Assembly: GCF_030577135.1 (NCBI RefSeq)
Contig: NZ_JAUIRR010000001.1
Location: 186,001 to 250,000 of the forward strand
Length of the DNA: 64,000 bases
Reading direction: 5' to 3'
Origin: Sulfurimonas sp. hsl 1-7
GTDB lineage: Bacteria > Campylobacterota > Campylobacteria > Campylobacterales > Sulfurimonadaceae
Shown here: positions 30,231-39,068 of the stretch, piece by piece
Position numbering within the stretch: the first letter of the stretch is position 1
How the letters are laid out: every line of letters starts with the position of its first letter
Notes under the pieces: generated by a model
What the model saw: the letters and a program-made list of their open reading frames with translations, nothing else
Databases searched by the model: none
What the model was told of the DNA's origin: nothing
Program-made: the position numbers and the translations under genes

Positions 30231-30257
30231 TAACAATAACCCTTTGTTAACATAAGT

Positions 30258-30333
30258 GACCCTTTCGTCTAGTGGCCAAGGACACTATCACTTCATGGTA
30301 GTTACAGAGGTTCAAATCCTTTAGGGGTCGCCA
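30258..30333 (+). tRNA. tRNA-Glu (anticodon UUC) with C at position 33
   Basis: 76 bases with encoded CCA. Acceptor GACCCTT pairs with AGGGGTC, and the D arm GTCTAGTGGCCAAGGAC is Glu-like. Aligned by length to E. coli tRNA-Glu, the anticodon arm is CTATC-ACTTCAT-GGTAG. This gives anticodon TTC but puts C at position 33, where U is almost universal, and lets A32 and U38 extend the stem. The T stem AGAGG/CCTTT has one G-T pair. Confidence 0.9.
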
Positions 30334-30365
30334 AAATTTGGTGTTTTTAATTTTCCCATTTAGAT

Positions 30366-30441
30366 GGGCGCTTAGCTCAGTTGGTAGAGCGCTACCCTTA
30401 CAAGGTAGATGTCACTGGTTCGAGTCCAGTAGTGCCCACCA
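30366..30441 (+). tRNA. tRNA-Val (anticodon UAC), copy 2
   Basis: Identical by eye to the tRNA-Val at 30155-30230, including the CCA end, with different flanks. It points to duplication of a Val-Asp or Asp-Val segment within the array. Confidence 0.97.
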
Positions 30442-30456
30442 TTTCTTTTTACATGC

Positions 30457-30533
30457 GCGGTGGTAGTTCAGTTGGTTAGAATACCTGCCTGTCACGCAGG
30501 GGGTCGCGAGTTCGAGTCTCGTCCACCGCGCCA
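30457..30533 (+). tRNA. tRNA-Asp (anticodon GUC), copy 2
   Basis: Identical by eye to the tRNA-Asp at 30066-30142. Last tRNA of the array; an AT-rich gap follows with no clear hairpin terminator. Confidence 0.97.
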
Positions 30534-30568
30534 CTTCATTTTTAATAATTTTTTAAATAACATTTCTT

Positions 30569-30574
30569 TATAAT
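30569..30574 (+). promoter_or_regulatory. Possible -10 box before the chemoreceptor
   Basis: TATAAT 44 bases before the chosen start at 30619, in the gap after the tRNA array. No convincing -35 is seen. Transcription might also read through from the tRNA promoter. Confidence 0.4.
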
Positions 30575-30618
30575 GACCATCCTTCTACATATATTACTAA
30601 CAAATAAGGAAAAACTTG

Positions 30619-32487
30619 ATGTTATTTCTCAGTACTTTTAAATCCAGATTAATCCTCATGGCCGGGGTTTCTATTGTCTCATTTCTTATATTGGGTCTGT
30701 TCTTTTCTTACTCATCATCACAAGCTAAAGAGTTAGCTAAACTTAAATATGAAGTAACAAATATTGATAATACAATACTACAGTTACGCCGTAATGAAAA
30801 AGATTTTTTAAGTCGAAATGATTTGAAGTATCAAGAGAAATATCAAAAAAACTATCAAAAACTAGAAATACAACTTAATAACATTACTACAGAATTAGAA
30901 AACTTTGGAATCGATCTTACAAAGGTTCAAAATTTACGTACAATACTTGAAGAATATTCAAAAGATTTTAATGCTATCGTAGATATACAAAAAAAGATAG
31001 GTTTAAATCCAAAAGATGGCCTTTACGGTTCACTTAGAGATAGTGTTCACAATCTGGAAGCTTTACTCAAAAAAGATAATAATTATAAACTCTCTACTGA
31101 TATGTTAATGCTTCGCCGCGGAGAAAAAGATTTTATGTTACGTAAAGATCTAAAGTACGTTGGGAAGTTTGACGCTTCACTAAAAACTATTCTCACACAT
31201 CTTCAGGAAGAAGAACTCTCAGATAAAGCTTTGGCAACAAAATTCTTGGACAATTATAAGAAAGATTTTTATAATCTAGTTGAAGGGTATAAGATGATTG
31301 GGCTCTCTTCTCAAGAGGGTGCTTTAGGAAAAATGAGAGATACTATTCATCAAACAGATAAATCTTTGAATGAGGTACTCAATAGCGTAGATAATACAAT
31401 TTTGGAAAAAGAATCACAAGTGCAGTTCTTATATATAACTATATTTGTTATTTTATTATTAATAGTAAGTGTACTTACATACATTGTAACAACAACGATC
31501 AATAAAAAAATAACAAATATCTCGCACTCTATTCACGACATAACAAACAGAAAAGATCTTTCTAAACACCTTACAGTAGAGGGTAAAGATGAATTGTCAC
31601 AACTAGCAAAAGATTTAAACTATATGTTTCATGAGTTACAAACAGTTATCAATGATGCTAAAGCTAATTCTTTGGAAAACTCTTCTATCTCTCATGAGCT
31701 CTCCACAACGTCATTACAGGTAGGAAAAAATGTTGAAGAGTCTGTTAAGATTATCGACAGTGCTACAAAGCAAACATCTGAGATTATCAATACAATAATG
31801 GTAGCAATTGATGATGCAAAAAAATCAAAAGAGGAGATTCAAGAGGCTAACGGTATGCTTCTTGAGTCACAAGATGAGATTGTGAATCTTACAAACAGTG
31901 TCCACAATAGTGCAGAACTTGAAACTGAACTTGCACATACGATTGAGACACTTTCAACAGACATGGACCAAGTAAAAAATGTTTTAGAGGTTATCTCTGA
32001 CATTGCAGATCAGACAAACCTTTTAGCGTTAAATGCTGCCATTGAAGCTGCACGAGCAGGGGAACATGGACGTGGGTTTGCCGTAGTAGCTGATGAAGTA
32101 AGAAAACTTGCAGAGCGTACACAAAAAACTTTGATGGAGATAGACAGTACGATTAACATGATCGTTCAAGCTACAAACTCAGCAAGTGAGCAGATGAATA
32201 ACAACTCTCAACATATAAAAGAGCTTGCAGAGATCTCTACAAATGTTAAAAACAAAATAGAATTAACAAACGGCATTGTCTCCCAAGCGGCAAATGTTAG
32301 TGATAGAACCGTTACAGAGTTTGAAAATACTGGTAATAATATTGATAAAATTGCAACTATAATCGGCCAGATTAATAGCATTTCGACAGAAAATGCAAGA
32401 AGTGTGGAAGAGATAGCAAGTGCATCGGAACATCTAAATCACATGACAAGTTCATTAACAGGAAAACTTGAGCAATTCAGAACCTGA
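30619..32487 (+). CDS. Methyl-accepting chemotaxis protein with HBM-like sensor
   Basis: Membrane chemoreceptor of 622 residues: an N-terminal membrane helix (about 12-32), a periplasmic all-helical sensor, a second helix (about 270-290), a HAMP-like linker and a signalling tip '[40 protein letters not shown]'. The sensor holds two related modules: '[17 protein letters not shown]' (55-71) and '[17 protein letters not shown]' (164-180), each followed by an 'IGL...G.L..-RD..H' segment. This matches the helical bimodular (HBM) domain. The ATG at 30619 follows AAGGA by 8 bases; the in-frame TTG just before is less likely. Confidence 0.92.
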   Translation: MLFLSTFKSRLILMAGVSIVSFLILGLFFSYSSSQAKELAKLKYEVTNIDNTILQLRRNEKDFLSRNDLKYQEKYQKNYQKLEIQLNNITTELENFGIDLTKVQNLRTILEEYSKDFNAIVDIQKKIGLNPKDGLYGSLRDSVHNLEALLKKDNNYKLSTDMLMLRRGEKDFMLRKDLKYVGKFDASLKTILTHLQEEELSDKALATKFLDNYKKDFYNLVEGYKMIGLSSQEGALGKMRDTIHQTDKSLNEVLNSVDNTILEKESQVQFLYITIFVILLLIVSVLTYIVTTTINKKITNISHSIHDITNRKDLSKHLTVEGKDELSQLAKDLNYMFHELQTVINDAKANSLENSSISHELSTTSLQVGKNVEESVKIIDSATKQTSEIINTIMVAIDDAKKSKEEIQEANGMLLESQDEIVNLTNSVHNSAELETELAHTIETLSTDMDQVKNVLEVISDIADQTNLLALNAAIEAARAGEHGRGFAVVADEVRKLAERTQKTLMEIDSTINMIVQATNSASEQMNNNSQHIKELAEISTNVKNKIELTNGIVSQAANVSDRTVTEFENTGNNIDKIATIIGQINSISTENARSVEEIASASEHLNHMTSSLTGKLEQFRT

Positions 32488-32589
32488 GACTTTTTTATTT
32501 TTATATAATATAAATTAACATTAGCTTTATCAAAAATTAATTCTATTAAGGATATTATTAATTAAAATTATATTAGAGGTAATAAAGAT

Positions 32590-35136
32590 ATGAAGATAAC
32601 AACACTTAAAAATGCTTTTAGAGTCTCTATTTTTACAATTACAGTTAGTTTATTTATATTATTCTATTTTTTCTCCTCTTACATCTATAAAAATATCACG
32701 ATCACAGAAATTCAAAAAGTCTCTGAATCCTTATCTAAACAAGTCTTTAATTCTATGTACCAAGTTATGAGAAAAGGGTGGAGCAGGGATGATCTCCAAG
32801 TGTTTTTAACAGAAACCCAAAACTCTTTTGAAAATAGTAACTATTCGGTAGAGATATATAGAGGGAAAAAAGTTGAAGCTCTTTTTGGAAAAATTGAACA
32901 AGGAGAGATGAATAATAACGTTCAAAAAGTTTTTCAAACAAAAGAAAAAATTTTGACTACAGAGAATGATACAACGAAGATAGTTACACCTATTATAGCG
33001 AAGCAAGAGTGTATACAGTGTCATATCAATACTCAAGAGGGAGATATCCTGGGTGTAGTTTCTGTAGAGTATGATTTTTCTGAAATTATTGAGAACAGTA
33101 AAAATGAACATCTTCTATTTTTTATTCTAATCTTGCCTTTGATGTTTATTGTAGTATATATCTTTTCAAAACTGTTTTTAAACAAGATAAATATCTCGTT
33201 AGATGCATTTCAAAAAAAGATACACAATATCAACAGTGTTAAAGATTTTAAAAACCTGAGTATAGTTAAAGATAAAAACACATACAAAGAGTTTGACCAG
33301 ATACTCGAGGGTTTAGATATATTGAGTAAAAAGCTTAAAGATATTGCCGTAGATAAAGATATACTCGAGTTTGAAGTAAAACTACTTGATAAGATGGTTA
33401 TCACTTCAGATGTGATCAAGGATTGGAAAGAGTATATAAAAGACCTTTTACACGAGATCAATTTTGTACTCCCTGTATATTGTTTAGTGACAATATTTAA
33501 AACAGAAGATGAGCAGTATGAGGTAGAAGTATTTTGGTACGGTAAGCCGGATAAAAAGCTTATGGAGCATCTTAATATAATTGCAAAAGAGATGATTACC
33601 GAGTACCATCATTCAGATCATAACGGTTCTAAAATCAATCATAATTTTAGTGAAGAAAATCTTTGTTTGACGGAACTTGCCATTGATGATATTGAGCATG
33701 AGGCGAAATCTTTATTACTTGAAACTCCAAAAATTGGTGGTATTGTAGGACTTGGTATACAAGCAAGAATGGAAAAAGACTCAATTCATTCGATCGTTAT
33801 CGATTCAATTTTAACAACACTTTTAAATTTAGTAGGATCAATTAAAGCGATCAATAAATATACGGAACATTTAGAGTTTTATGCAACAAGAGATCCTTTA
33901 ACGGGACTCTTTAGTCAAAGGGTATTTAGAGATCTCTTAGAGTATGAAGTAAAAAGGGCAGCAAGACATAAGTATGAGTTTGGGGTCCTTGTAATTGACT
34001 GTGATAACTTTAAACCTATAAACGACACATACGGGCATAGTTTCGGTGATGAATTTTTAAAAGCATTTGCAGAGCTTCTTGAAGAGTCAAAACGTGATGA
34101 AGATATCTTGTCTCGCTACGGTGGAGATGAGTTTACTTTGATTTTACCGGAGTCTGGAGATCAGGAGACTTTTACAGTAGCAAACAGAATCTTGGAAAAT
34201 GTTGCCAACTTTGAACTTATTGCACCGGATGGGACACCGACAAGTATGACTGTTTCAATCGGAATCGCGATCTTCCCGGAACACGGAAAACAGCCTAAAG
34301 AGCTTTTCGATGTTGCTGATTCTATGATGTATAAGGCAAAATACGAAGGGAAAAACCTTGTTAAATATCCTACTGAGATTGATATTGAAGAGATAGCACA
34401 AAAAGCTCAAGATCAGTCGATTGTTGTTTTAGATGCAATCAAACAGAAAAAAATAATTCCACATTTTCAACCGATCATGGATGTTAAAACCAATAAGGTC
34501 GCGATCAATGAACTTTTAATGAGAATAGAGGTTGACGATGAAGTGCTTTCAGCGGGTCGCTTTATAGAAACAGCGGAAGCTTTAGGTGTAGTGCATCAAA
34601 TGGATTACATGGTTATAGAAGCTGCTTTTGAAAAGATCAAAAAGCTTAACTATCAAGGGTTGTTATTTATAAACCTTTCTCCAAAAGCACTGATGATTGG
34701 GGAGTTTATCAATAAAATTGTTCTTTTAAGCTCACAATATGAGATCAAAAGAAGTAACATCGTATTTGAAATCACTGAGAGAGAAACGGTTAAGAGCTTT
34801 GCATTGCTTGAAAAATTTGTTCAAAATTTAAAACTGGAAGGGTTTAGTTTTGCAATAGATGATTTTGGTTCGGGCTTTTCATCGTTTCACTATATAAAAA
34901 GATTTCCGATCGACTATATAAAAATAGACGGTGACTTCATAATCAATATCCATCAAGATAAAAAAGATCTTGCATTTGTGAAATCTATTATCTCTCTTGC
35001 TAAAGAGTTGGGAGTAAAAACAGTTGCCGAATATGTGGAAAATGAAGATATCCTGAAATTCTTACAAGAGATAGATGTTGACTATGTTCAAGGATTTTAC
35101 ATAGGCAAGCCATCAGAAAAACTACTAACTATTTAG
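32590..35136 (+). CDS. Haem-c sensor GGDEF-EAL cyclic-di-GMP protein
   Basis: Protein of 848 residues. Two membrane helices (about 12-33 and 175-195) flank a periplasmic DUF3365/Tll0287-like domain with the haem-c motif CIQCH at 141-145. A long linker leads to a GGDEF domain with an intact YGGDEF and an RxxD inhibitory site (RDED) just before it. An EAL domain follows with 'NELLMR' (degenerate EAL, Glu kept), 'FEITERETV', 'DDFGSGFSSF', 'KIDGDF', 'AEYVE' and 'QGFYIGKP'. It could both make and break c-di-GMP under redox or gas control. It follows the chemoreceptor on the same strand. Confidence 0.92.
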   Translation: MKITTLKNAFRVSIFTITVSLFILFYFFSSYIYKNITITEIQKVSESLSKQVFNSMYQVMRKGWSRDDLQVFLTETQNSFENSNYSVEIYRGKKVEALFGKIEQGEMNNNVQKVFQTKEKILTTENDTTKIVTPIIAKQECIQCHINTQEGDILGVVSVEYDFSEIIENSKNEHLLFFILILPLMFIVVYIFSKLFLNKINISLDAFQKKIHNINSVKDFKNLSIVKDKNTYKEFDQILEGLDILSKKLKDIAVDKDILEFEVKLLDKMVITSDVIKDWKEYIKDLLHEINFVLPVYCLVTIFKTEDEQYEVEVFWYGKPDKKLMEHLNIIAKEMITEYHHSDHNGSKINHNFSEENLCLTELAIDDIEHEAKSLLLETPKIGGIVGLGIQARMEKDSIHSIVIDSILTTLLNLVGSIKAINKYTEHLEFYATRDPLTGLFSQRVFRDLLEYEVKRAARHKYEFGVLVIDCDNFKPINDTYGHSFGDEFLKAFAELLEESKRDEDILSRYGGDEFTLILPESGDQETFTVANRILENVANFELIAPDGTPTSMTVSIGIAIFPEHGKQPKELFDVADSMMYKAKYEGKNLVKYPTEIDIEEIAQKAQDQSIVVLDAIKQKKIIPHFQPIMDVKTNKVAINELLMRIEVDDEVLSAGRFIETAEALGVVHQMDYMVIEAAFEKIKKLNYQGLLFINLSPKALMIGEFINKIVLLSSQYEIKRSNIVFEITERETVKSFALLEKFVQNLKLEGFSFAIDDFGSGFSSFHYIKRFPIDYIKIDGDFIINIHQDKKDLAFVKSIISLAKELGVKTVAEYVENEDILKFLQEIDVDYVQGFYIGKPSEKLLTI

Positions 35137-35162
35137 TAGTCTGACGAGCCTCTTTTCTGATG

Positions 35163-36962
35163 CTAGTGTTTACTTTTAAATAGTTCTTTTACCTGCTGTA
35201 GAAGAACTTTTGGAGATACGTTTTTACTCAGAAGCTTAGATATTGGATAGTCAATATTGTGTGGCTTTATCCCAAGTAAAATAATTTTTGGGGAGACAAG
35301 AATATATTTTTTGTAATATTTCAAAAAAATTTCTGCATTTAGGCGTGAAAGCTCATCCTCTATAATTAAAACTTTTATAGTATGCTTCATAGCCCATTTT
35401 AGTGCTGATTTTTCATCAATAAATGCTTTAACTTCATATGCAGAACCTAGTTTTTTCAATTCAGATTCGTATTCCATAGCATCTTGTGCTGAGCTTGATA
35501 CTATCATCACCTGATCTTTATGTAAGGAGACGAGATAATTATAGAGTTTAACAAGTTGTTGGTTATCTTCACTGGTTTTATTGTCATCTAATGAATCAAG
35601 ATAATATTTTAAATATGTTTTTGTATTTAATTCACCTTCAATATTAGATTGTTGAAAATGGGCTTTTATAGCTTTTGAGCTTTTTGCCTGTTTCCATAGT
35701 TGATCATCTAATAAAAAAGCTTGCACATTTAAAAGTTCTAACAAATCAATATGGTGTTGTTTTGCAGCTACACTAAACATATCACTAAATTCTTCTTTAT
35801 ACTCTTGTTCAAAAGTCTGCAAAAGTTGCATATCATGTTTGTATCTTTCATCAATTTCTGCCATCATATGAACAATATCAACATAGGCACCGTTTAAAGA
35901 CTTTAGTTCATCTTGTAGAAGATCGAACTCTTCTGTTTGAATATTGTCTGAAAGTTCTTGCTTTTTCACTTTCAAAATAGTACCAATTTGCTCTTCACTG
36001 CTTCGTAATCGTGAAAGCTTTTCCATCATATCATGAGCACCTTTTGTGATCTTCATATATTCGTCTTGACACGCTAAAAAGACCTCTTGGTAAGCTAAAG
36101 CAGGGTATCTTGTTTTTCTTATAAAATCATCGTAAAGACGGCTGGTTAATTTTAGGTCATCACTTAACATTTTGATTTGAGGTGTGATAATATGAATATC
36201 AATTTCACTGAGATTATTATATGTTGTCCATAGAAAACGTCTAATTAGAAGATAATTGAGTTTTCCTTTTATTTTTTTATAACTATGTCTATTTATAATA
36301 TGATTGTTAATAATATTAAAATAATTCTCTACAGCAATTTTGATATTAAGTGTCAATGTAACACTCTCTTCTCTTGGACCATATTCCTCCTCAAGATCAT
36401 TCAAAAGTTCAATGTCCTCGTCATCTTCAAAATGTTTAGGGTCTGGTTCTTCCGTATTCTCTTCTTGAACGTCTTGCTCTTGGTCATCATTCTCAACAGC
36501 ATCTTCATTATCTGTAGAATGTTTTTCTTCTACTTGAAGAGTGTCGTTTTCTGGTTTTATAGGAGTTTCATCATTGAGTTTGTCTTGAGAAGTTTCTTGA
36601 ATGTTTTCTTCTGGAGTTTCATCAACTTCATCTTCTGCAGTTTCTTGAATAGTCTCTTCTGAAGTTTCAGAAATATTTTTTGTAGGCTGAGGTTCTGTTT
36701 CTATTTGGGAAGTTTCCTCTGGAACAGTTGCTGTTTCCAGTTGAGTGGTTCCTTCCTCTTCTATATCATCATCTTGTTTTGCAGCAATATTTTTTGCGGT
36801 TTCATCTATATAGTCAAATACTACTTCTAATCCTAATGCAGGCATAATCTCAAAGTCATCCCACTCCATTACATTAAATTGGAGCTTTTCTTTTTGAGAA
36901 GTTATAATAATACCACTGCCTTCTGTAGCATTAAAAAAAAGTACTTTACCATATTTCTTCAT
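35163..36962 (-). CDS. Cold-shock-like / acidic linker / receiver-like protein
   Basis: Protein of 599 residues with no family that I can name as a whole. Residues 1-55 look like a cold-shock (OB-fold) domain: 'KYGKVLFFNATEGSGIIITSQKEKLQFNV'. Residues about 65-195 are a very acidic, repetitive low-complexity stretch of Glu/Asp/Thr/Gln. The middle (about 200-440) is helical, and the C-terminus (about 490-599) has a receiver-like pattern: 'VMIVSSSAQDAMEYESELKKLG', 'VLIIEDELSRLNAE', 'PKIILLGIKPHNIDYPISKLLSKN'. The phosphoacceptor site looks altered (IIED-E). Soluble, single gene. Confidence 0.75.
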   Translation of the reverse strand: MKKYGKVLFFNATEGSGIIITSQKEKLQFNVMEWDDFEIMPALGLEVVFDYIDETAKNIAAKQDDDIEEEGTTQLETATVPEETSQIETEPQPTKNISETSEETIQETAEDEVDETPEENIQETSQDKLNDETPIKPENDTLQVEEKHSTDNEDAVENDDQEQDVQEENTEEPDPKHFEDDEDIELLNDLEEEYGPREESVTLTLNIKIAVENYFNIINNHIINRHSYKKIKGKLNYLLIRRFLWTTYNNLSEIDIHIITPQIKMLSDDLKLTSRLYDDFIRKTRYPALAYQEVFLACQDEYMKITKGAHDMMEKLSRLRSSEEQIGTILKVKKQELSDNIQTEEFDLLQDELKSLNGAYVDIVHMMAEIDERYKHDMQLLQTFEQEYKEEFSDMFSVAAKQHHIDLLELLNVQAFLLDDQLWKQAKSSKAIKAHFQQSNIEGELNTKTYLKYYLDSLDDNKTSEDNQQLVKLYNYLVSLHKDQVMIVSSSAQDAMEYESELKKLGSAYEVKAFIDEKSALKWAMKHTIKVLIIEDELSRLNAEIFLKYYKKYILVSPKIILLGIKPHNIDYPISKLLSKNVSPKVLLQQVKELFKSKH

Positions 36963-37005
36963 GGAACAATTCTATCTTGATTCTGCTTAAAAGAAACGTT
37001 CATTC

Positions 37006-37893
37006 TTATTTTTGTGTAAGCTTTTTTATTTTACTAACTATTTTATTATAAATATGAAGTTTTTCTAATACTTTTTGTAATATATACCTGTGGACTATAC
37101 GAGTGATAGGAAAGATAGCTAATAAAATGACAAACATTAATCCTAAAAGAATTATAACGTGCATAGTCCCATCAGGGTCATTAGCAAAAAAGAGATTTTG
37201 GGTGTTCATACCAAAAAAACCTACAATAAGGTTGAGCGGTAAAAATATTCCCGAGAGGATTGTAAGTACATAGATGTTGTTATTTATTTTGTCGTTTTTT
37301 AAAGAGTTATAGTAGCTATATAAAGTGTCAAGTTTTATAGTATGTAAGTTTGCCAGTCTTTGATAACGCTGTATGTGTTCTAAAATATTAGAGAGGGAAT
37401 CATCCGGAAAATTTTTATTTTCCGGTTGTTCGCTTTTGTACTCTTTTAAAACGATATCAATCCTTTCTAACATTCTGTCTATTCTAGTTAAGTCTTTTTT
37501 GAGATCAAACCACAGATCTAAAAAGATTGCAGGTATTTTACGGGAATACAAAGCATCTTCAAGGTTGTCGATTTCATCTAAATATCTTTTGACAAGTCTT
37601 TCCGCTTTTCCTAAATGAATACTTATAGAGTGAAGCATCTCTTCAATGTTATGGTATACCGAAAAACTGTTTGTTGTACGGTTGTATTTACAGATCAATT
37701 CATCTTTGATAATGTAGGGGATAGATACACCGCGAAGCTCATCCTCTTCAATTTCAAAAAATCTCACTATAAGAAGAACATAATTATCCGTAGGGAAGTA
37801 ATAAGACGGATGATCGCTGTTTAATATATCTTTAACATGTAAAGGATCGAGTTGCTCTGTAACTGTTGCAAAATCTAGACTATTTGTTTTCAT
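37006..37893 (-). CDS. CorA-family divalent cation transporter
   Basis: Protein of 295 residues with a cytoplasmic alpha/beta and helical N-terminal domain and two C-terminal membrane helices. The first helix ends in the family's GMN motif: 'IYVLTILSGIFLPLNLIVGFFGMNTQN' (GMN near residue 225). It probably transports Mg2+ or Co2+/Ni2+. It sits 43 bases upstream of the cold-shock-like gene on the same strand. Confidence 0.9.
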   Translation of the reverse strand: MKTNSLDFATVTEQLDPLHVKDILNSDHPSYYFPTDNYVLLIVRFFEIEEDELRGVSIPYIIKDELICKYNRTTNSFSVYHNIEEMLHSISIHLGKAERLVKRYLDEIDNLEDALYSRKIPAIFLDLWFDLKKDLTRIDRMLERIDIVLKEYKSEQPENKNFPDDSLSNILEHIQRYQRLANLHTIKLDTLYSYYNSLKNDKINNNIYVLTILSGIFLPLNLIVGFFGMNTQNLFFANDPDGTMHVIILLGLMFVILLAIFPITRIVHRYILQKVLEKLHIYNKIVSKIKKLTQK

Positions 37894-37906
37894 AGGTCAA
37901 CCTTTA

Positions 37907-39019
37907 TTAGAGAAAACTTTTTGTTCCCCGTTTATCGTACATATCTTTATATCTAAAAGTGATAAGGTTTTGCATAATAGCAAAGAGAACCATAAAGTTT
38001 AAGAAACTACTTCCCCCGTAACTAAACATAGGCAGAGGTACCCCCACAACAGGGGCAAATCCTATCGTCATGGAGATATTAACTCCCATATAGATAAATA
38101 TCATAAAAGAGATCGCGACGGTAACAACTTTTATGTAGTAGTCTTTATTGAAAACACCGAGACTCAGCAGATGTAAAATGAGTACTACATAGATTAAAAT
38201 GAGTAAGAGTGCCCCTAAAAATCCTGTTCTCTCAACCACAAAAGCAAAAATAAAGTCACTCGTTGCAATAGGGAGGAATTTCATTTGTGTCTGTGTAGCT
38301 TCCTCTTTGTTTTTTCCTGTCCACCCGCCTGAACCGATAGCGATGATCGACTGTTGCACATGGTACGACGGCTTTTCACTTAAAAAGTCTTTGATACGTA
38401 CTTTTTGGTAATCGTGTAAGCCGTACTTGTAAGCAAGCGGTGAGATTAAAAGGATTGCTGCGGCAATAGTTGCAATTATTTTCCAGTAGATCCCGACAAA
38501 AAATAAAACACCGTAACCGATGAGCAGAAGTACTAAGGCAGTTCCAAGATCGGGTTCTTTTACGATTAAAATAAACGGGATGAGGATATAAACACTTATA
38601 CGTATAAAATCTTTGAGTCGATAACCACCAACCGGAGGAGGGGTTTTGTCGATCAGATATGCAAGCATTAAAATAAGTGCAGGCTTTACAAACTCTGAGG
38701 GTTGGATAGTTGCATTTACAAAAGGGATGTCAATCCAACGCTGGGCACCCAGACGAGAGTGCCCAAAAAACTCAACCCCAAGGAGTAAAAGGATATTGAG
38801 CCAATAGATAAAAGGGATCACCCATCTCATCTTTCTAATAGGGAGTAAAAAGACACCTAAAGAGGTCATCAGTGCTACACCGACATAGGCAAGTTGTTTC
38901 TCTGCAAGTGCAGGAACCGCTTCCCCGATTAGCCAGTTGGACATAATAACGAGGGGTATGATAAGAATTATAGAAAAAAAGTCAAATTGTGATAAAATAC
39001 TCTTATCAAATCTCCACAA
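37907..39019 (-). CDS. rodA: RodA/FtsW-family peptidoglycan polymerase
   Basis: SEDS glycosyltransferase of 370 residues with about ten membrane helices. Family marks are 'FFGHSRLGAQRWIDIPFVNATIQPSEFVKPALILMLAYL', 'VKEPDLGTALVLLLIGYGVLFF', 'QSIIAIGSGGWTGKN' and 'VGVPLPMFSYGGSSFLNFMVLFAIMQNL'. The conserved Asp/Glu residues and 'PLPMFSYGG' fit RodA (elongation) rather than FtsW, but I cannot exclude FtsW. An upstream ATG at 39118 would overlap the divergent gene; the TTG at 39019 has GGAG eight bases before it and starts 'MWRFDKSIL', so I use it. Confidence 0.9.
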   Translation of the reverse strand: MWRFDKSILSQFDFFSIILIIPLVIMSNWLIGEAVPALAEKQLAYVGVALMTSLGVFLLPIRKMRWVIPFIYWLNILLLLGVEFFGHSRLGAQRWIDIPFVNATIQPSEFVKPALILMLAYLIDKTPPPVGGYRLKDFIRISVYILIPFILIVKEPDLGTALVLLLIGYGVLFFVGIYWKIIATIAAAILLISPLAYKYGLHDYQKVRIKDFLSEKPSYHVQQSIIAIGSGGWTGKNKEEATQTQMKFLPIATSDFIFAFVVERTGFLGALLLILIYVVLILHLLSLGVFNKDYYIKVVTVAISFMIFIYMGVNISMTIGFAPVVGVPLPMFSYGGSSFLNFMVLFAIMQNLITFRYKDMYDKRGTKSFL

Positions 39020-39068
39020 GTTTGTAACTCCAAATAAAATTATTGTGATTGTAACATAAAGGTATATA

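Noticed and set aside
30258-30333. Reading the odd tRNA as a UCA (opal/Sec) suppressor
   Set aside because: Shifting the loop to restore U33 breaks the anticodon stem; the D and acceptor arms are Glu-like.
36285-36662. 125-codon open frame opposite the acidic linker of the cold-shock-like protein
   Set aside because: Its Phe/Ile/Leu-rich product is the antisense of Glu/Asp/Thr-rich codons and looks like a membrane protein only for that reason.
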